The position numbers and the translations under genes were made by a program. A stretch of DNA of 64,000 nt, taken from assembly GCF_963924675.1 (NCBI RefSeq), contig NC_089225.1, positions 108,576,313-108,640,312 of the forward strand. Reading direction: 5' to 3'. Shown in pieces: positions 12,201-24,200 of the stretch (positions within the stretch are counted from its first letter, which is position 1; every line of letters begins with the position of its first letter). This stretch comes from Phocoena phocoena. Taxonomy: Eukaryota > Chordata > Mammalia > Artiodactyla > Phocoenidae. Below the pieces are notes generated by a model. That model had not been told where the DNA came from, ran no database searches, and saw nothing but the letters and a program-made list of their open reading frames with translations.

Positions 12201-15200
12201 CTCTGCTTCTTACCTTCACTCTCAACTCCATCCAGACCTTCCGCCCTCAGAACCCAAGCGACCTCACACTGTTTAAAAGCCTCCTGAGCTCACTGAACTG
12301 ATACATCAAGAGGAGGGGGTGGGAGAATGAGGGAAACAGTAGAGGCAGGAGGCTAAATAATGTGGCTCATGGGAGGAGCCTCCCAGCACTCAGACACTGG
12401 CCCTTTCGAGTAATTGACTCAAGCCAGAGGGAAGGGCCGGCTGGGTAGTAAGGTTCTCAGGTCCTTACTGAGATGCTGAAGGTGGGATGCTGAGACTGGT
12501 AGGCAGTGTCAGCCCAGGCAGGGGTGCCAAGCCCGCCAACGGGGCAAGCCTACCCCCTCTTGTCTCCCTTCCAGTGTACGTCTCTCTGACCTGCGCCTTC
12601 CGGTACGGCCAGGAAGACATCGATGTGATCGGCCTGAAGTTCCGCAGGGACCTGTACTTCTCCCAGGTCCAGCTGTTCCCTCCTGTGGGGGCCTCGGAAA
12701 CCCTCACGAAGCTACAGGAGAGCCTGATCAAGAAGCTAGGGGAGCACACGTACCCCTTCCTGCTCAAGGTGGGTGACGACTCGACCCTCCACTTCCTCGC
12801 ACTGCTTCCTTCACCCACAACACCTTATGATGGGATCAGCAGCGAAGGCAAGGGGCCAGAGTAATGACTTCACATTTGCGGGCCTGCAAATTGCACCCTT
12901 GGAGGAAATTCTAGATTGCACGGGCTGTGATTGTCTTTTTTTAAGTCCTTGAAAACAGCCTCCCGGCCTTTGAAGGCACCGTTTCAACCTACGGTTTAAA
13001 TATTTCCCTGCGTCCGACCACCTAATTATATGTGCATGTTATGCCTTCACTTGCTCGGCTATAAAAAGAAAGACGTGCCCCTCGGTTGCCTCGAGGAGTT
13101 TCTAAGCAGGAAAGAGTTCCCTGCCAGACAGGAGATCTTAGTGAAATGAGTCATCCTCTGTAGCCTTGACCAGAGCTCGGTGGGTCACTGTAGAGAAAGC
13201 CCTTCGCCCCTCTCGTGGCCTGAGTCTCCCCTGATGGAACCTGGCTACCACGGGGCCAGCGTTCCTGCCTCTGAAGACTTGGGCCTGAGCTCACTGTCGG
13301 GGTAGCTGCTGTCACCCTCTTCACTCGCGTGTTTATGGGTCTTAAGATTATATATTCCTCCAAAGTTGTATGGTTCAGGCTTAAAAAGGCAGGAAATTCT
13401 GACACAAGCTACAATATGAATGAACCTTGAAAACATTATGCTAAGTGAAATAAGCCAGCCACATAAGGACAAATACTCTGTGATTTCACTTATATGAGGG
13501 ACCCAGAGGAGTTCGTAGAGACAGGAAGTAGAATGGTGGTCTCCAGGGAACGGGGGAGGATGGAATTGGATGAATGTTTAAGGGTATAGAGCTTCCGTTG
13601 GGGATGATGAAAAAGTTCTGGAAATGGGTGGTGGGGATCATTGCAGGACAATGGGAATGTGCTCAATGCCACTGAACTGTGTACTTAAAATAGTAAGTTT
13701 TATTTAGGGATGGATATATATATATATTTTTTGTTTGTTTGTTTGTTTGTTTGTTTTTTGTTTTTGGCCATGCTATGCAACATGTGGGATGCAGGATCTT
13801 GTTCCCTGACCAGGGATGGAACCCGTGCCCCCTGCATTGGGAGCATGGAGTCTTAACCACTGGACCACCAGGGAAGTCCCTACGTTAGGTATATTTTATA
13901 ACAGCTTTAAAAAAAATCACTTAAAGTTTTGTGGTCCTGGGTGCTCCCATGTGCTGGGACTGGGAGTTTGAAGTGACAGAACCTTTTGGAGATAACATGT
14001 CAACATGTATCAAAACCTTAAAAATGTGATTTCGACCTGACCGTTCCCTTTCTAATAGTGTAGCCTATGGAGTGAATGGACTAAAACTGTGCTAAGGTGG
14101 CTGAAGGATGTTTATGCAGCCTTGGTGACAATGGCAACAAAGTAAAGGCCACTTGATGGAGGGCAGCCAACAAAGGAAACGGGCTGAATTCAATGTGGTG
14201 TCACGGGGGAATTCCCTGGTGCTCCAGTGTTTAGGACTCTGCGCTCTCACTGCCAAGGGCCCAGGTTCAGTCCCTGGTTGGGGAACTAAGATCCCTGCAA
14301 GCCATGCGGCAGGGCCAAAAAAAATAAAAAGCAATGTTACTGGAGCCTTAAAAATGGTGGCGCAGAACTACATCTCCCAGCATTGAAAATGGTCACACTC
14401 ACCCTGAGCAGGGTTAGGAGCAGTGATGGGAGCAAACTAGACTGCAGGACACATGCATCACCTGTCTCATTTCTGTAAAACTAGACAGGCACATACGTGT
14501 TTGTGTGAGGCTGACATGGGACCCTCGGGAGGCTGTGTTCACGCCACTCTGGCTGTTGGGAACAGACGTGAAGATGTTTCCCTTTTTCTTGCTCCTCATC
14601 TTCATTCTTCAATTTTTTTTTGTTTGTTTGTTTTGTTTTTTGTGGTACGCGGGCCTCTCACTGCTATGGTCTCTCCCGTTGCGGAGCACAGGCTCCGGAC
14701 GCGCAGGCTCAGCGGCCATGGCTCACGGGCCCAGCCGCTCCGCGGCATGTGGGATCCTCCCGGACCGGGGCACGAACCCACGTCCCCTGCATCGGCAGGC
14801 GGACTCTCAACCGCTGTGCCACCAGGGAAGCCCCCATTCTTCAATTTTTGTGCAATGAAGGTAGAACACACGTGGAACAACATTCTCTGAAAGAAATGAT
14901 CTGTTGTTTCTTTCCACAGTTTCCTGACTACTTGCCCTGTTCGGTGATGCTGCAGCCAGCTCCACAAGATGTGGACAAGGTTGGTTCCAGAAGAAATGCC
15001 AGGGATTCATTCATTCCTTCAAAAGACTTTTTTTTTTTTTTATTTTTGGCTGCGTTGGGTCTTCGTTGCTGCACGCAGGCTTTCTCTAGTCGTGGCGAGC
15101 GGGGGCTACTCTTCGTTGGAGTGCGCGGGCTTCTCATTGTGGTGGCTTCTCTTGTTGTGGAGCACGGGATCTAGGTGCACAGGCTTCAGTAGCTGTGGCA

Positions 15201-18200
15201 CACAGGCTCAGTAGTTGTGGCACGTGGCCTCAGTAGTTGTGGCACACGGGCTTTTACTGTGGGAAATTGCAGACATATGCAAAAGTAGAGAGACGGTATA
15301 ATGAGCGTATCACTTGTCTTCAGCAATTCCTAACCATGAGCAGCCCTGTGAGTGAAATAGTAGGTCTCTCCCCTCGTGGGTCTCACTTGGGGAGAGAAAC
15401 AGATGAAAACCAAATAGCAAGTCCCTATGCGGCCCATCCACGGAGAACAAGAGGCTCAGAGAGCTAAGGGAGGACCTGGTGGTGCTTGCCTGGGGAGCTT
15501 AGGGAAGGCCTCTCTGAGGGGGCAAAGGAGGGGCCCCTCCAGCCTCGGGAGAGCCATCCAGGTGGACGGGCGCACCATGCACAGTGGGTGCTGCTTGGAG
15601 AGCAGGCGGGGCTGGGGTGAAGGGTGGGGGCAGGTCTGAGAGGGGCCTCGTACACGTTGCATGGACTGGGACTTTCTCTGAGCGAGATGGGAGCCTCTGG
15701 CGGGCTCTGCACAGTAGGTTCTTTTTTTTTTTTTAAATTTTTATTGGAATGTCGCTGATTTACAACATGTTAGTTTCTGCTGTACTGCAAAGTGAATCAG
15801 TTATCCATATACATACATCCATTACAGAGTACTAAGTAGAGTTGCCTGTGCTGTACAGTAGGTCCTTATTAGTTACCTATTTTATATATAGTAGTGTGTA
15901 TATGTCAGTCCCAATCTCCTGATTTATCCCTCCCCCCCCACACACAGAAGGTTCTGACTTGGGTTTGTAGAGGATCCCTCTGGCCACTGAGCTAAGAGTG
16001 GGATTGAGCTCTGAAAGGCGAGAAGCAAAGGGGCCGTGTGTGCAAGAGAGCTGTGACCCTGGTGGACTGGGGACTCTAGGCAGGGAGGGAGGGCAGTGCG
16101 GACACGAGGAGAGAGGAAAAGGTGCTGGGATCCAGGGACTACAGGCCTGAGGGAGTCACGAGGGAAGAAGCTGGAAAATAAAAAGACAGCAAATGAGGGC
16201 TGAGAATGGCAGATCGGTACCTGGATTACCGAGGGTCCAGGGCCATGATTTTCGACTTGGGGGTCCTACCCCATTAGTGGTTTGTGAAACCGGTGCGGTG
16301 GATCCGAGATGGCATTGAAGAAAGAAAACGGAATGGCATGAAGTGGAACAGCATGGGAGCTCAGAGCACATCGCACACAGCGTAGATAAGCGCTAGTTCA
16401 TGAGCGCTGCTTCACACGTGAGCATCTGTTTACTGGGCCTCGCAGTGAACTTTCCTACTTACCGCGGGCAGTGGCCTGAAACCTTTGAAAGCCACCGGGC
16501 CAGGAAAACAGGGGTGCGGCCGGGAAGGTGGAGAAGGCCACTCAATCAGAGTGGGGGACACTATACCAGCCAGAGGGCCACCCTTCCCTCTGTCCCCGGG
16601 GAGGAGACATCAGTGCAGCAGGGGCCCTGGGGGCCTCACAGATGAGGAGGCCTGGGAGCTGGGCTAGTACAAAAGGAGAGAGAGGCGTCAAGCATTTCAG
16701 AAGGAAGGAACAGCACGCGCCCAGGGTAGACGGGTGGAAGGGCTCGGCTTGTGCAGGGGGCAGCAGGAAGTGGGGGTGGAGGGGGCTGAGCGGAGAGGAG
16801 GCGTGGCTAAGAGCTCCAGGTGCTGGAGCGTAACGATGTGCATTTATTTTCAACCCAGGTTTTAGAGCTGTTGCGATTCCACAGTTTTGCAGAGCCGGTA
16901 AGACTGTGGCTTATACGCTACAGTCACTCTGTGGGCAGCTGGTGGAGGGCCCATCCCCGGCCTCTGTGCCCTCACCCCTGCCCCGCCCACCTCGTGTTAA
17001 CACAACAGAGGAGCGAGGTCACGGGGGATTCACTCTGGGGCTGGGGGCCGAAGGGGCCCGCAGATGCACTTGTTCCACCCATGCAACATTTTCTAATCTA
17101 GTTAATTTAAAAGTCAGGAACCTTCATTCCAAATTCTATTTCCAGCTTCTTTTCAAAAGTCGGGAGAGCTGCCAGCACCGGGTCCCCGTGGCAGCCTGGC
17201 CACGCCTGGCCGCAGCTGCATAGCAGCTGCCCGCTGGCGTAGGGCACTGGAGCCCCAGCACAGGCATCCACGGACCCCTGCCAGCCCTGTGACCACTGCT
17301 CCCGCCCCTGCTGTAGGCAGTGGACCATCAGTTACACGCACACAGGATCACTTCTGAGAAGGACAACTAAACGGGGGATGGGCTGGCCGCCGTGCAAGGT
17401 GGTGAGAGGCTAGGACCGTGCTCTGCACCTACTGGCAGGGCTCATCCTGCAGGCTGGGGGACCTTCACTAGGGCCTTGGAGCCCGTGGCGCTCTCCTCGA
17501 GCTAATGCCACTGTTTCATCACTAGCACACTTCCAAAGCTAGTCATAATGGTGCAACTCCGAAAAGGATACGGCCGAGACAGAAAAAGAAGTAGCCACGT
17601 AACATCCCCTGCGGGAGCTGTGACCCCCATCCTGGCTCCCGGAAGGGAGGTGCTGACCGCAGCCCTGTCTGTTCTCTTGCCCCTGCAGTGCTGTGGGGTC
17701 GACTTCGAGGTCAAAGCCTTTGCCATACAAGGCACAGATACGGAAGAGGACAAAATTCCCAAGAAGTAAGAGTGTAGCTGTGGGAATATGTGAGGGGTGT
17801 GTGGGGAAGGGCTGGGGATAAGAGACCGCCCCTCACTTTATGTCCCAGTGGCAGAATCTTCCCACAGGACCATTGTGGCGGGGTAATGGAGCCTCCCCAG
17901 GTCAGGACCGTCAGGATGAACCATCTCCACATGGGGTGGGGGACAATGACTGAACATTTGGGGGGAAAAAAACAAAAGAAAATGACAGGGGAGTTGGCAA
18001 CCTCAAGGGCTCATGTAAGCCCTTAAAAGCCTCCAGATCCCCTCTTTCTTTAGTTTTCTTCTTCTTTTGTAATTTCTTTGTTGCAGTAAAATATACATAA
18101 CATGAAGTTTACCATTTTAACCATTGTCAAGTGTACAATTCAGTGGCATTAAGTACATTCATTACGTTGTGTAATCAGTTACACCACTATCTGCTATCCA

Positions 18201-21200
18201 TACCCCAAGGTATCTATACCCCAAATGCTGTCATCGCCCCAAACAGAAACTCTCTGTGCCCATAAGGCAGTGACTTCCATTCCTCCTATACTCTCAGGCT
18301 CTGGTGCCCATTTTTCTTGTTCCTGAACAAGGTTTCCAGTTGTACCCTCAACACTTTCTCTACATGCTCAGCATTCACACCTATGGACACTTATACCAAA
18401 CAGCAATAACAGGGCATCACATCTGTAGAGAGGCACACATCCCCACATCAGCTTCACTCGAGAGGAGGCCACGCCGGGGTCCTAACAGAGGGTGAGAGGG
18501 ACCCTTGGAGAGCTGACTGGTCCACACCACCCACCAGGCCCCGCCCCCCAGACCTGATCCCTCTACTGGTCCATCCTGCATCCATCGGCAGCATCCCTGA
18601 GGGATCCCAGCCTGGGGATGGGCAGGGGGACCTGGTAGGCCGTCCTGAGGAGGCCCAGGCTCTGATCCGGGGAACCATCGGTGACTTTTCATCCACAGGA
18701 GCTCCGTGCGTTTGCTGATCCGGAAGGTACAGCATGCGCCACGAGAGATGGGTCCCCAGCCGCAAACGGAGACCTCCTGGCAGTTCTTCATGTCCGACAA
18801 GCCCCTGCACCTTGCCGTCGCCCTCAGCAAAGAGGTGACTGTGGAGCCGGCCTGGGGACAGCCTGCCAGGCCCTCTGCTGGGGGTGTGCTGCAGGCAGTC
18901 TTGGGGGCAGCGATAGTTAAAGCACCAACATTTGGGGACGACTGGCTTTTTTCATAATTTGGAGCCAGTAAACGTGACCCTTAGGATAGGACCAAACTGG
19001 CTTGCCTTCCACTCACTGTGGGTCCCGACAACTTGGAGGTGGAGGGTTTCCCATACCCCCAGCCCAGGCTGTCTTTGCCTCCTGTCTGCCCCCAGGGGCC
19101 TCTTTACTAGTGTGTCATCAGTGGGTGTGGTGTTAACAAATTGTTTACTTCCCTGCAAACTTAAATTTGGCAGTAACGGTGAGGGGGTGAGCATGTCATG
19201 TGTGAAAATCACGGCCGAAAAAGATGAAACTGGCCAAGGCCGTCTCTGGTCGACAGGAGTCGTGCACACACATTGCCAGCAGACTCTGTGTGTGGTGTGT
19301 GTGTGTGCCCGCGCATGCAAGGACATGAGCACCTGGGCTAGATCACACAGAGTCACTGCTGGGCAAGCTCTGCCTCTGGGCTTCCCCACTGCTTTCCCCT
19401 CATTTCACTTATTCTGCCCCCAATAACCCATGATTCCACTCAACACCCCCGGGGCTAACTCTGCGTGACCCTCAGGACTAGGGCGTTGGGGCCGGAGCCC
19501 CCATCATCCGCCTCAGCCTCCCACAGATGGGGTAGAACCCGCTCCAGACCCTTCTCCACAGGAAACGTGATGCCATCACCATGTCTTCCTTGAAAGTGTG
19601 GGCATTCAGCCACTTTTATTCCAGTTAAAGGACTGAGATGAATTTAACAAGATATGGCCACACTCTCTTCCCCTTTTCTGACATATCTGCTGACTTCTTC
19701 AGCTCTATTACCATGGGGAACCCATTCCTGTGACTGTGACCGTGACCAATAATACAGAGAAGACGGTGAAGAAGATTACAGTGCTAGGTAGGACCTTCTG
19801 CTCGAACCTGGACAGCAGAGTCTTCCAGGTTCCCAATCTAGTCATATTTCCCAAGGGTCTCTCCTCTGGTCAGTAAGGCCCCCCGGGGCCTTGGAACTGC
19901 CTGTCTGTCTCTGTCGTCACACGGCAGGACCTTAGAGGAGGAAGATGTCCTCTCCTGCAGCCTCGTGCCCAGCTTAGGGTTGTCTTCTGTCCTGGGACAG
20001 CATCCCCGACAGGGCATCTTCCCGTCCTTCCTTGTCACGCCTTCCTTGAGGGGCCCCCGTGCCAGGTCTCGGGGTAAGTGCGGGAGGAGTTTTCTTTCTG
20101 CACCGTGTAGTGGGGACTCCTGGCCTGGGAACTCTGGGCTCCCCTGTGGGCTCGAGCTGTGCACGTCCTCTTGGAATTTAGCAGGCAGCCACGGCAGTGT
20201 TCCCGGACTACCTTCCCAGGTTTCGTTAGGTACTGATTGATCACATTGGACATGCTCTGTAAGTGGTAATCCCTACTGTCACTGCCACTGTTGAGTCACC
20301 GTGATGTGATGGCCAAGCCTCCTGACTACTCAGGAGATGCGCCTCCCGCTTGCTGGTCCTACACACTTCCTCAGCTCAAAGGACGTCAAAGTGCACTGGA
20401 TGCTCCTAGATCTTGGTCTTATATGGGTGATGTAAAAAAGACACGATAAAATGACCTTGGAGGGAGACCTCTCTGTTCACTTCTCCCTCAGACACTCGGT
20501 GGCTGAGACAGAGTTAGACTCACAGTGTGTCAGGGTGACCAACCGTCCTGGGTTGACCAGGACCAAGGACGCAGGACTCTCAATGCTAAAATGGGGCCAG
20601 TCCCAGGCAGACCAGGATGGTTGGTCACCCTAAGTGCCATATACCACGTTCCTCTTTCCCTCTTATCCATCATAGAGAAGACTCAGGAATTTGATGCATA
20701 CATACTAAAAAATTCTAGATTTTTCTGGATGCTAATATACATGCTTACTTTACGGCTTTGTTTTTATGTTGGTCTAGTTCCTATGCCTTTAAGTCTTTGT
20801 AGGACCTGGCATTATTTGTTTAGCATGTTGTATGTAGTGTCAGTACAGCATTCCACAAAGCAGCAGGACTGAGAAAGTATCATTTGATACCTAGATTTTA
20901 AATTATTTCTCAACGTTTTATGAATCCTAACATCGAAGCCCCCAATTGTTGAAAGAAGCTGTTGAATTTCTGAAGCAAGATGTTAAGAGCTTTCTATGGG
21001 CCGAGTGCTGTGCTGAGTGCTTCACACAAATTGTTTTTCTGATTCTCAGATTTGATTTTAATGGAGATTAAAAATCATCGGTTTAGTCATCACAACCATG
21101 TAAGTTAGATACAATTATCATTCTCATTTTGCTGATGGGGAAATTGAGGCTTAGAGGAGCTCAGTAATTACCCCACAGCAGATGGCTAAGCTGGGATGTG

Positions 21201-24200
21201 AACCCAAGTGGTCTGGCCCCAGAGCCCACCTTCCTATCCACCATGCTACACCCACAAATCAGCCCTGTGCTGCCTCCAGGTGGTTTCTAGCTTGGACACC
21301 CGAAGGAGATGCTCATTGAATAAGATAGAGAAGGTTGGAAGGGAGTGTATTTGGGGAAAGAGAGCACGTGGTGAGTTTTGGGACACCGGGAGATTGTGTG
21401 TTTTGGAAGGATACCCACAGATGTGCCCTGAGCTCAGCAGGGAGGATGAGTCTCCCAAGAGGTGCAGTTTTAGGAGACTGGCTCATGGGTAGGGTTGACA
21501 CAGAGCAGGTTATTGGTGAATGGAAGTGGCCTGAGGACAGAACAGAAATCTCAGCCTTAGAGCTGAGCCTGAGAGGTGCACTCAAATGGCCATTAGGGAA
21601 GACCAACCATGTCCCCTGGAAGGCACCACGCAGGACTCTGCACCGAGTCACCCTACCCTGTCCCCCTTTGCAGTGGAACAAGTGGCCAACGTGGTTCTCT
21701 ACTCGAGTGATTATTACATCAAGCCGGTGGCCACGGAGGAAACACAGTGAGTAGTGGGTTGGGTTTCTATTTCCTGGGCGGCTCCAGCTTCTTGGTCAAG
21801 TTCCCATTTTGGTCATCGCTGAAGACGGAAGTAGAATGGTCAGCTAGCTCCCCAGCTTTCCACTTCCTTCCCCTGTTCTCACTTCAAGGACTGCAGAGAA
21901 AGTTAGCATCTTGATCCTGTGCTCACTAACAAGAATTCCGAGAGCTGGGTCAAGCTAAGGAATGATGGAGAGGAGAGAAATAAACCAGTTCCCCTGGTCG
22001 GGGAACTAGATCCCCCATGCTGCCACTAATAAAGATCCTGCGTGCCGCAACTAAGTTCCAGCGCAGCCAAATAAATTAAAAAAAAAAAGATATTAAAAAC
22101 AAATGGGAATCCTGTGATAGCTTCTTCACGGTGGAGCGAGAGATCTAACCAGTTTTGCTTTGTGCTAGGCAGTCAGGTTCATGAGGCACCCAGGCTTCTG
22201 GGGGTTACGCCTTCCCCCAGAGAGGATTGTTTGGGAAGGTGTTTTTTCTAAGCATTGTTGTATGCAAAAAATAGTATCACAGTTAGAGGAAGGAGGTTCG
22301 GGGAGCGGGGTGAGGAAAGACAGCTGATTCAGCAAGATAACATTACATGATATTTAAAAGGCGACTTCAGGATAAACTGTTACTTAAACCAGATCCTGAC
22401 CTAAGTTTACTTATAGGTCTAGAGAGGAGAGAGGAAGGAAAGAACCATAACTCACTGACTGTCTCCTTGGGGCCAGGCCTGGGGTCTACTCTACCTTTTA
22501 GGCTGTGTCCTTGAACATCCTTGTGTCCTGGGCGTCTTCCTGGCTCACCTTTTGGCACGCACCCAACAATGATAGGAGAAACTGGTCCCCAGCTGAGTTT
22601 TCCCCTACTATACCCCATTACCTGGGCCTCTTTACGGCTCTTGGATACATTTTGCATCAAGGACTCCCAGAAGACTGGGAACCATCCTCCGATACACTCA
22701 AAAGGGTGGGAGGCAGGGAGATTGAAAGTGGGGCTTCTGGGGCCCTGGTGGGCAGGCCTCCTGGGAACCAGGTCAGACCTGACACCCAAGCTGCTGCCCA
22801 CCATCCAATCCCAATCCCAAAGGCGCTGGGAAGTGGCCGGGTGGGACTTTGGCCCCAGGCCTTGGCATAGGCCTTCGGCAAGGGCTGCTGCAGGAAAGGC
22901 CATCGTCCAAGCCCCATCCCGGGGGCCCCTTCCTACTACAACTACCTTTCCAGTGTAATTTGTGCTTCTGTCACTCTGCTGCCCAAACTAAGCTCATTAA
23001 GAGAAGTTCTACCAGGGCCCAGATGCAGGGATGTGGGCCACCTTGGGCTCAAGCAGGGTTCTGCATGCCCAGGAGCCTCCTTCCTGTGTGCGCTTGGAGG
23101 CCAGAGAAGACACAGCCGCCTTCAACTCCCCAGGGAGATGGAGGAGGGGACCCGTTCCGAGGGTGGCAGTGAGACTCCCCGTCTGTTACAGAGCAGGCTG
23201 GGGAAAGGGCCCGAGGCTGGCTCCTGGACAGTGTTTTCAGGGCCCTGCCTTCTCCTGGCTGGGCACAAGGACAGAGGGTGTGCCAGGAGCACGGACACGG
23301 CTCGCCTGGGCTCTGGGGTCGGAGAGGGCAGACGGCTGCATGGCGGCTGTTGGCACAGGCCAGGGGTCAGCACGTGGGTGAGTGGCAGAGCCAACTCTCC
23401 AGCCTCAGATGCTGTTCGGTGAGCCGGGATGCTGCCCGGCCTGGGGAGACCGCGCTGCTCTGCCCCCAGCTGCACCCAGGCCCACAGAGCCGCCCAGTCT
23501 GAACAGCCCACAGTGGAGGACCCGGCCCTTCTCGCGCCCCTCCTCCCTGGGCACACGCTGAAACCTCCCGACAGTGACGACTCCCAGCCTGGGCTTGTTG
23601 CTGGCACTGGCCAGTTGGCCCTGCAGCCCACTGCGTGGTTCACGAAGCCTCAGGAGGAGACCGGGTGCGGTCCCTGACTCTCGGGCCAGTCTCACTTCAC
23701 CCCACAAGACATTCTAGAAATTCAGCAATCAGAACAGGCTGAGGGACTTGAGAAACGTTCTAACGTTGCTGCCAGCCTGTTTTGAGACGTCACTAACGCC
23801 GTTCTTCTCACAAGGCAAAGGCACAGGCACCTGGACTGTCTTTCTCATGAGTCGCAGGGAACGTGGGTTCTAGAAAATGCTTGATGGCATACAGGGTCTC
23901 GTGGGGGCGAAGGTGGCTTCAAAGCTGTAAGAGCAGTCAGCTAAATCTGCTCTCTGTGTTTCTTCCTGCAGGGAAAAAGTGCTGCCAAACAGCACCTTGA
24001 CCACGACGCTGACCCTGCTGCCCTTGCTGGCTAACAACCGCGAGAGAAAGGGCATCGCCCTGGACGGGAAAATCAAGCACGAGGACACGAACCTTGCCTC
24101 TAGCACCATGTGAGCCCCGAGACTCAGTGCTGCAGTGGCGCTGGTCTCCGCCCCCTCCTCGTCCCAGCCCTGGGCTCACGGAGTGCACACGCAGCCTGGT

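Larger units (their letters stand above)
10435..12574 (+). other. SAG: SAG intron 4
   Basis: The intron contains a short CHR SINE (10936-11067) and a long one in reverse (11863-12197). The remainder (10440-10930, 11070-11860, 12200-12560) is unique sequence without a recognised feature. Confidence 0.7.
12769..14919 (+). other. SAG: SAG intron 5
   Basis: The intron holds an L1 3' UTR remnant (13385-13910) split by a short CHR SINE, another short CHR SINE (14205-14330) and a young CHR SINE in reverse (14618-14835). The stretch 12,780-13,380 is unique, with no feature seen. Confidence 0.7.
14980..17688 (+). other. SAG: SAG intron 6
   Basis: The intron contains a truncated CHR SINE (15028-15252), an ancient repeat (about 15440-15720), an L1 3' end in reverse (15726-15950) and a 39-base in-frame exon-like segment (16859-16897). 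From 15960 to 17680 the sequence is otherwise GC-rich and unrecognised. Confidence 0.65.
19788..21673 (+). other. SAG: SAG intron 9
   Basis: The intron contains a palindromic DNA-transposon relic (20531-20632) and a MIR in reverse (about 21000-21250). The rest is unrecognised. Confidence 0.65.

Noticed and set aside
22367..22903. 178-codon minus-strand frame and overlapping plus-strand frames in SAG intron 10
   Set aside because: Several overlapping frames on both strands in GC-rich intron with no splice context or homology are composition artefacts.
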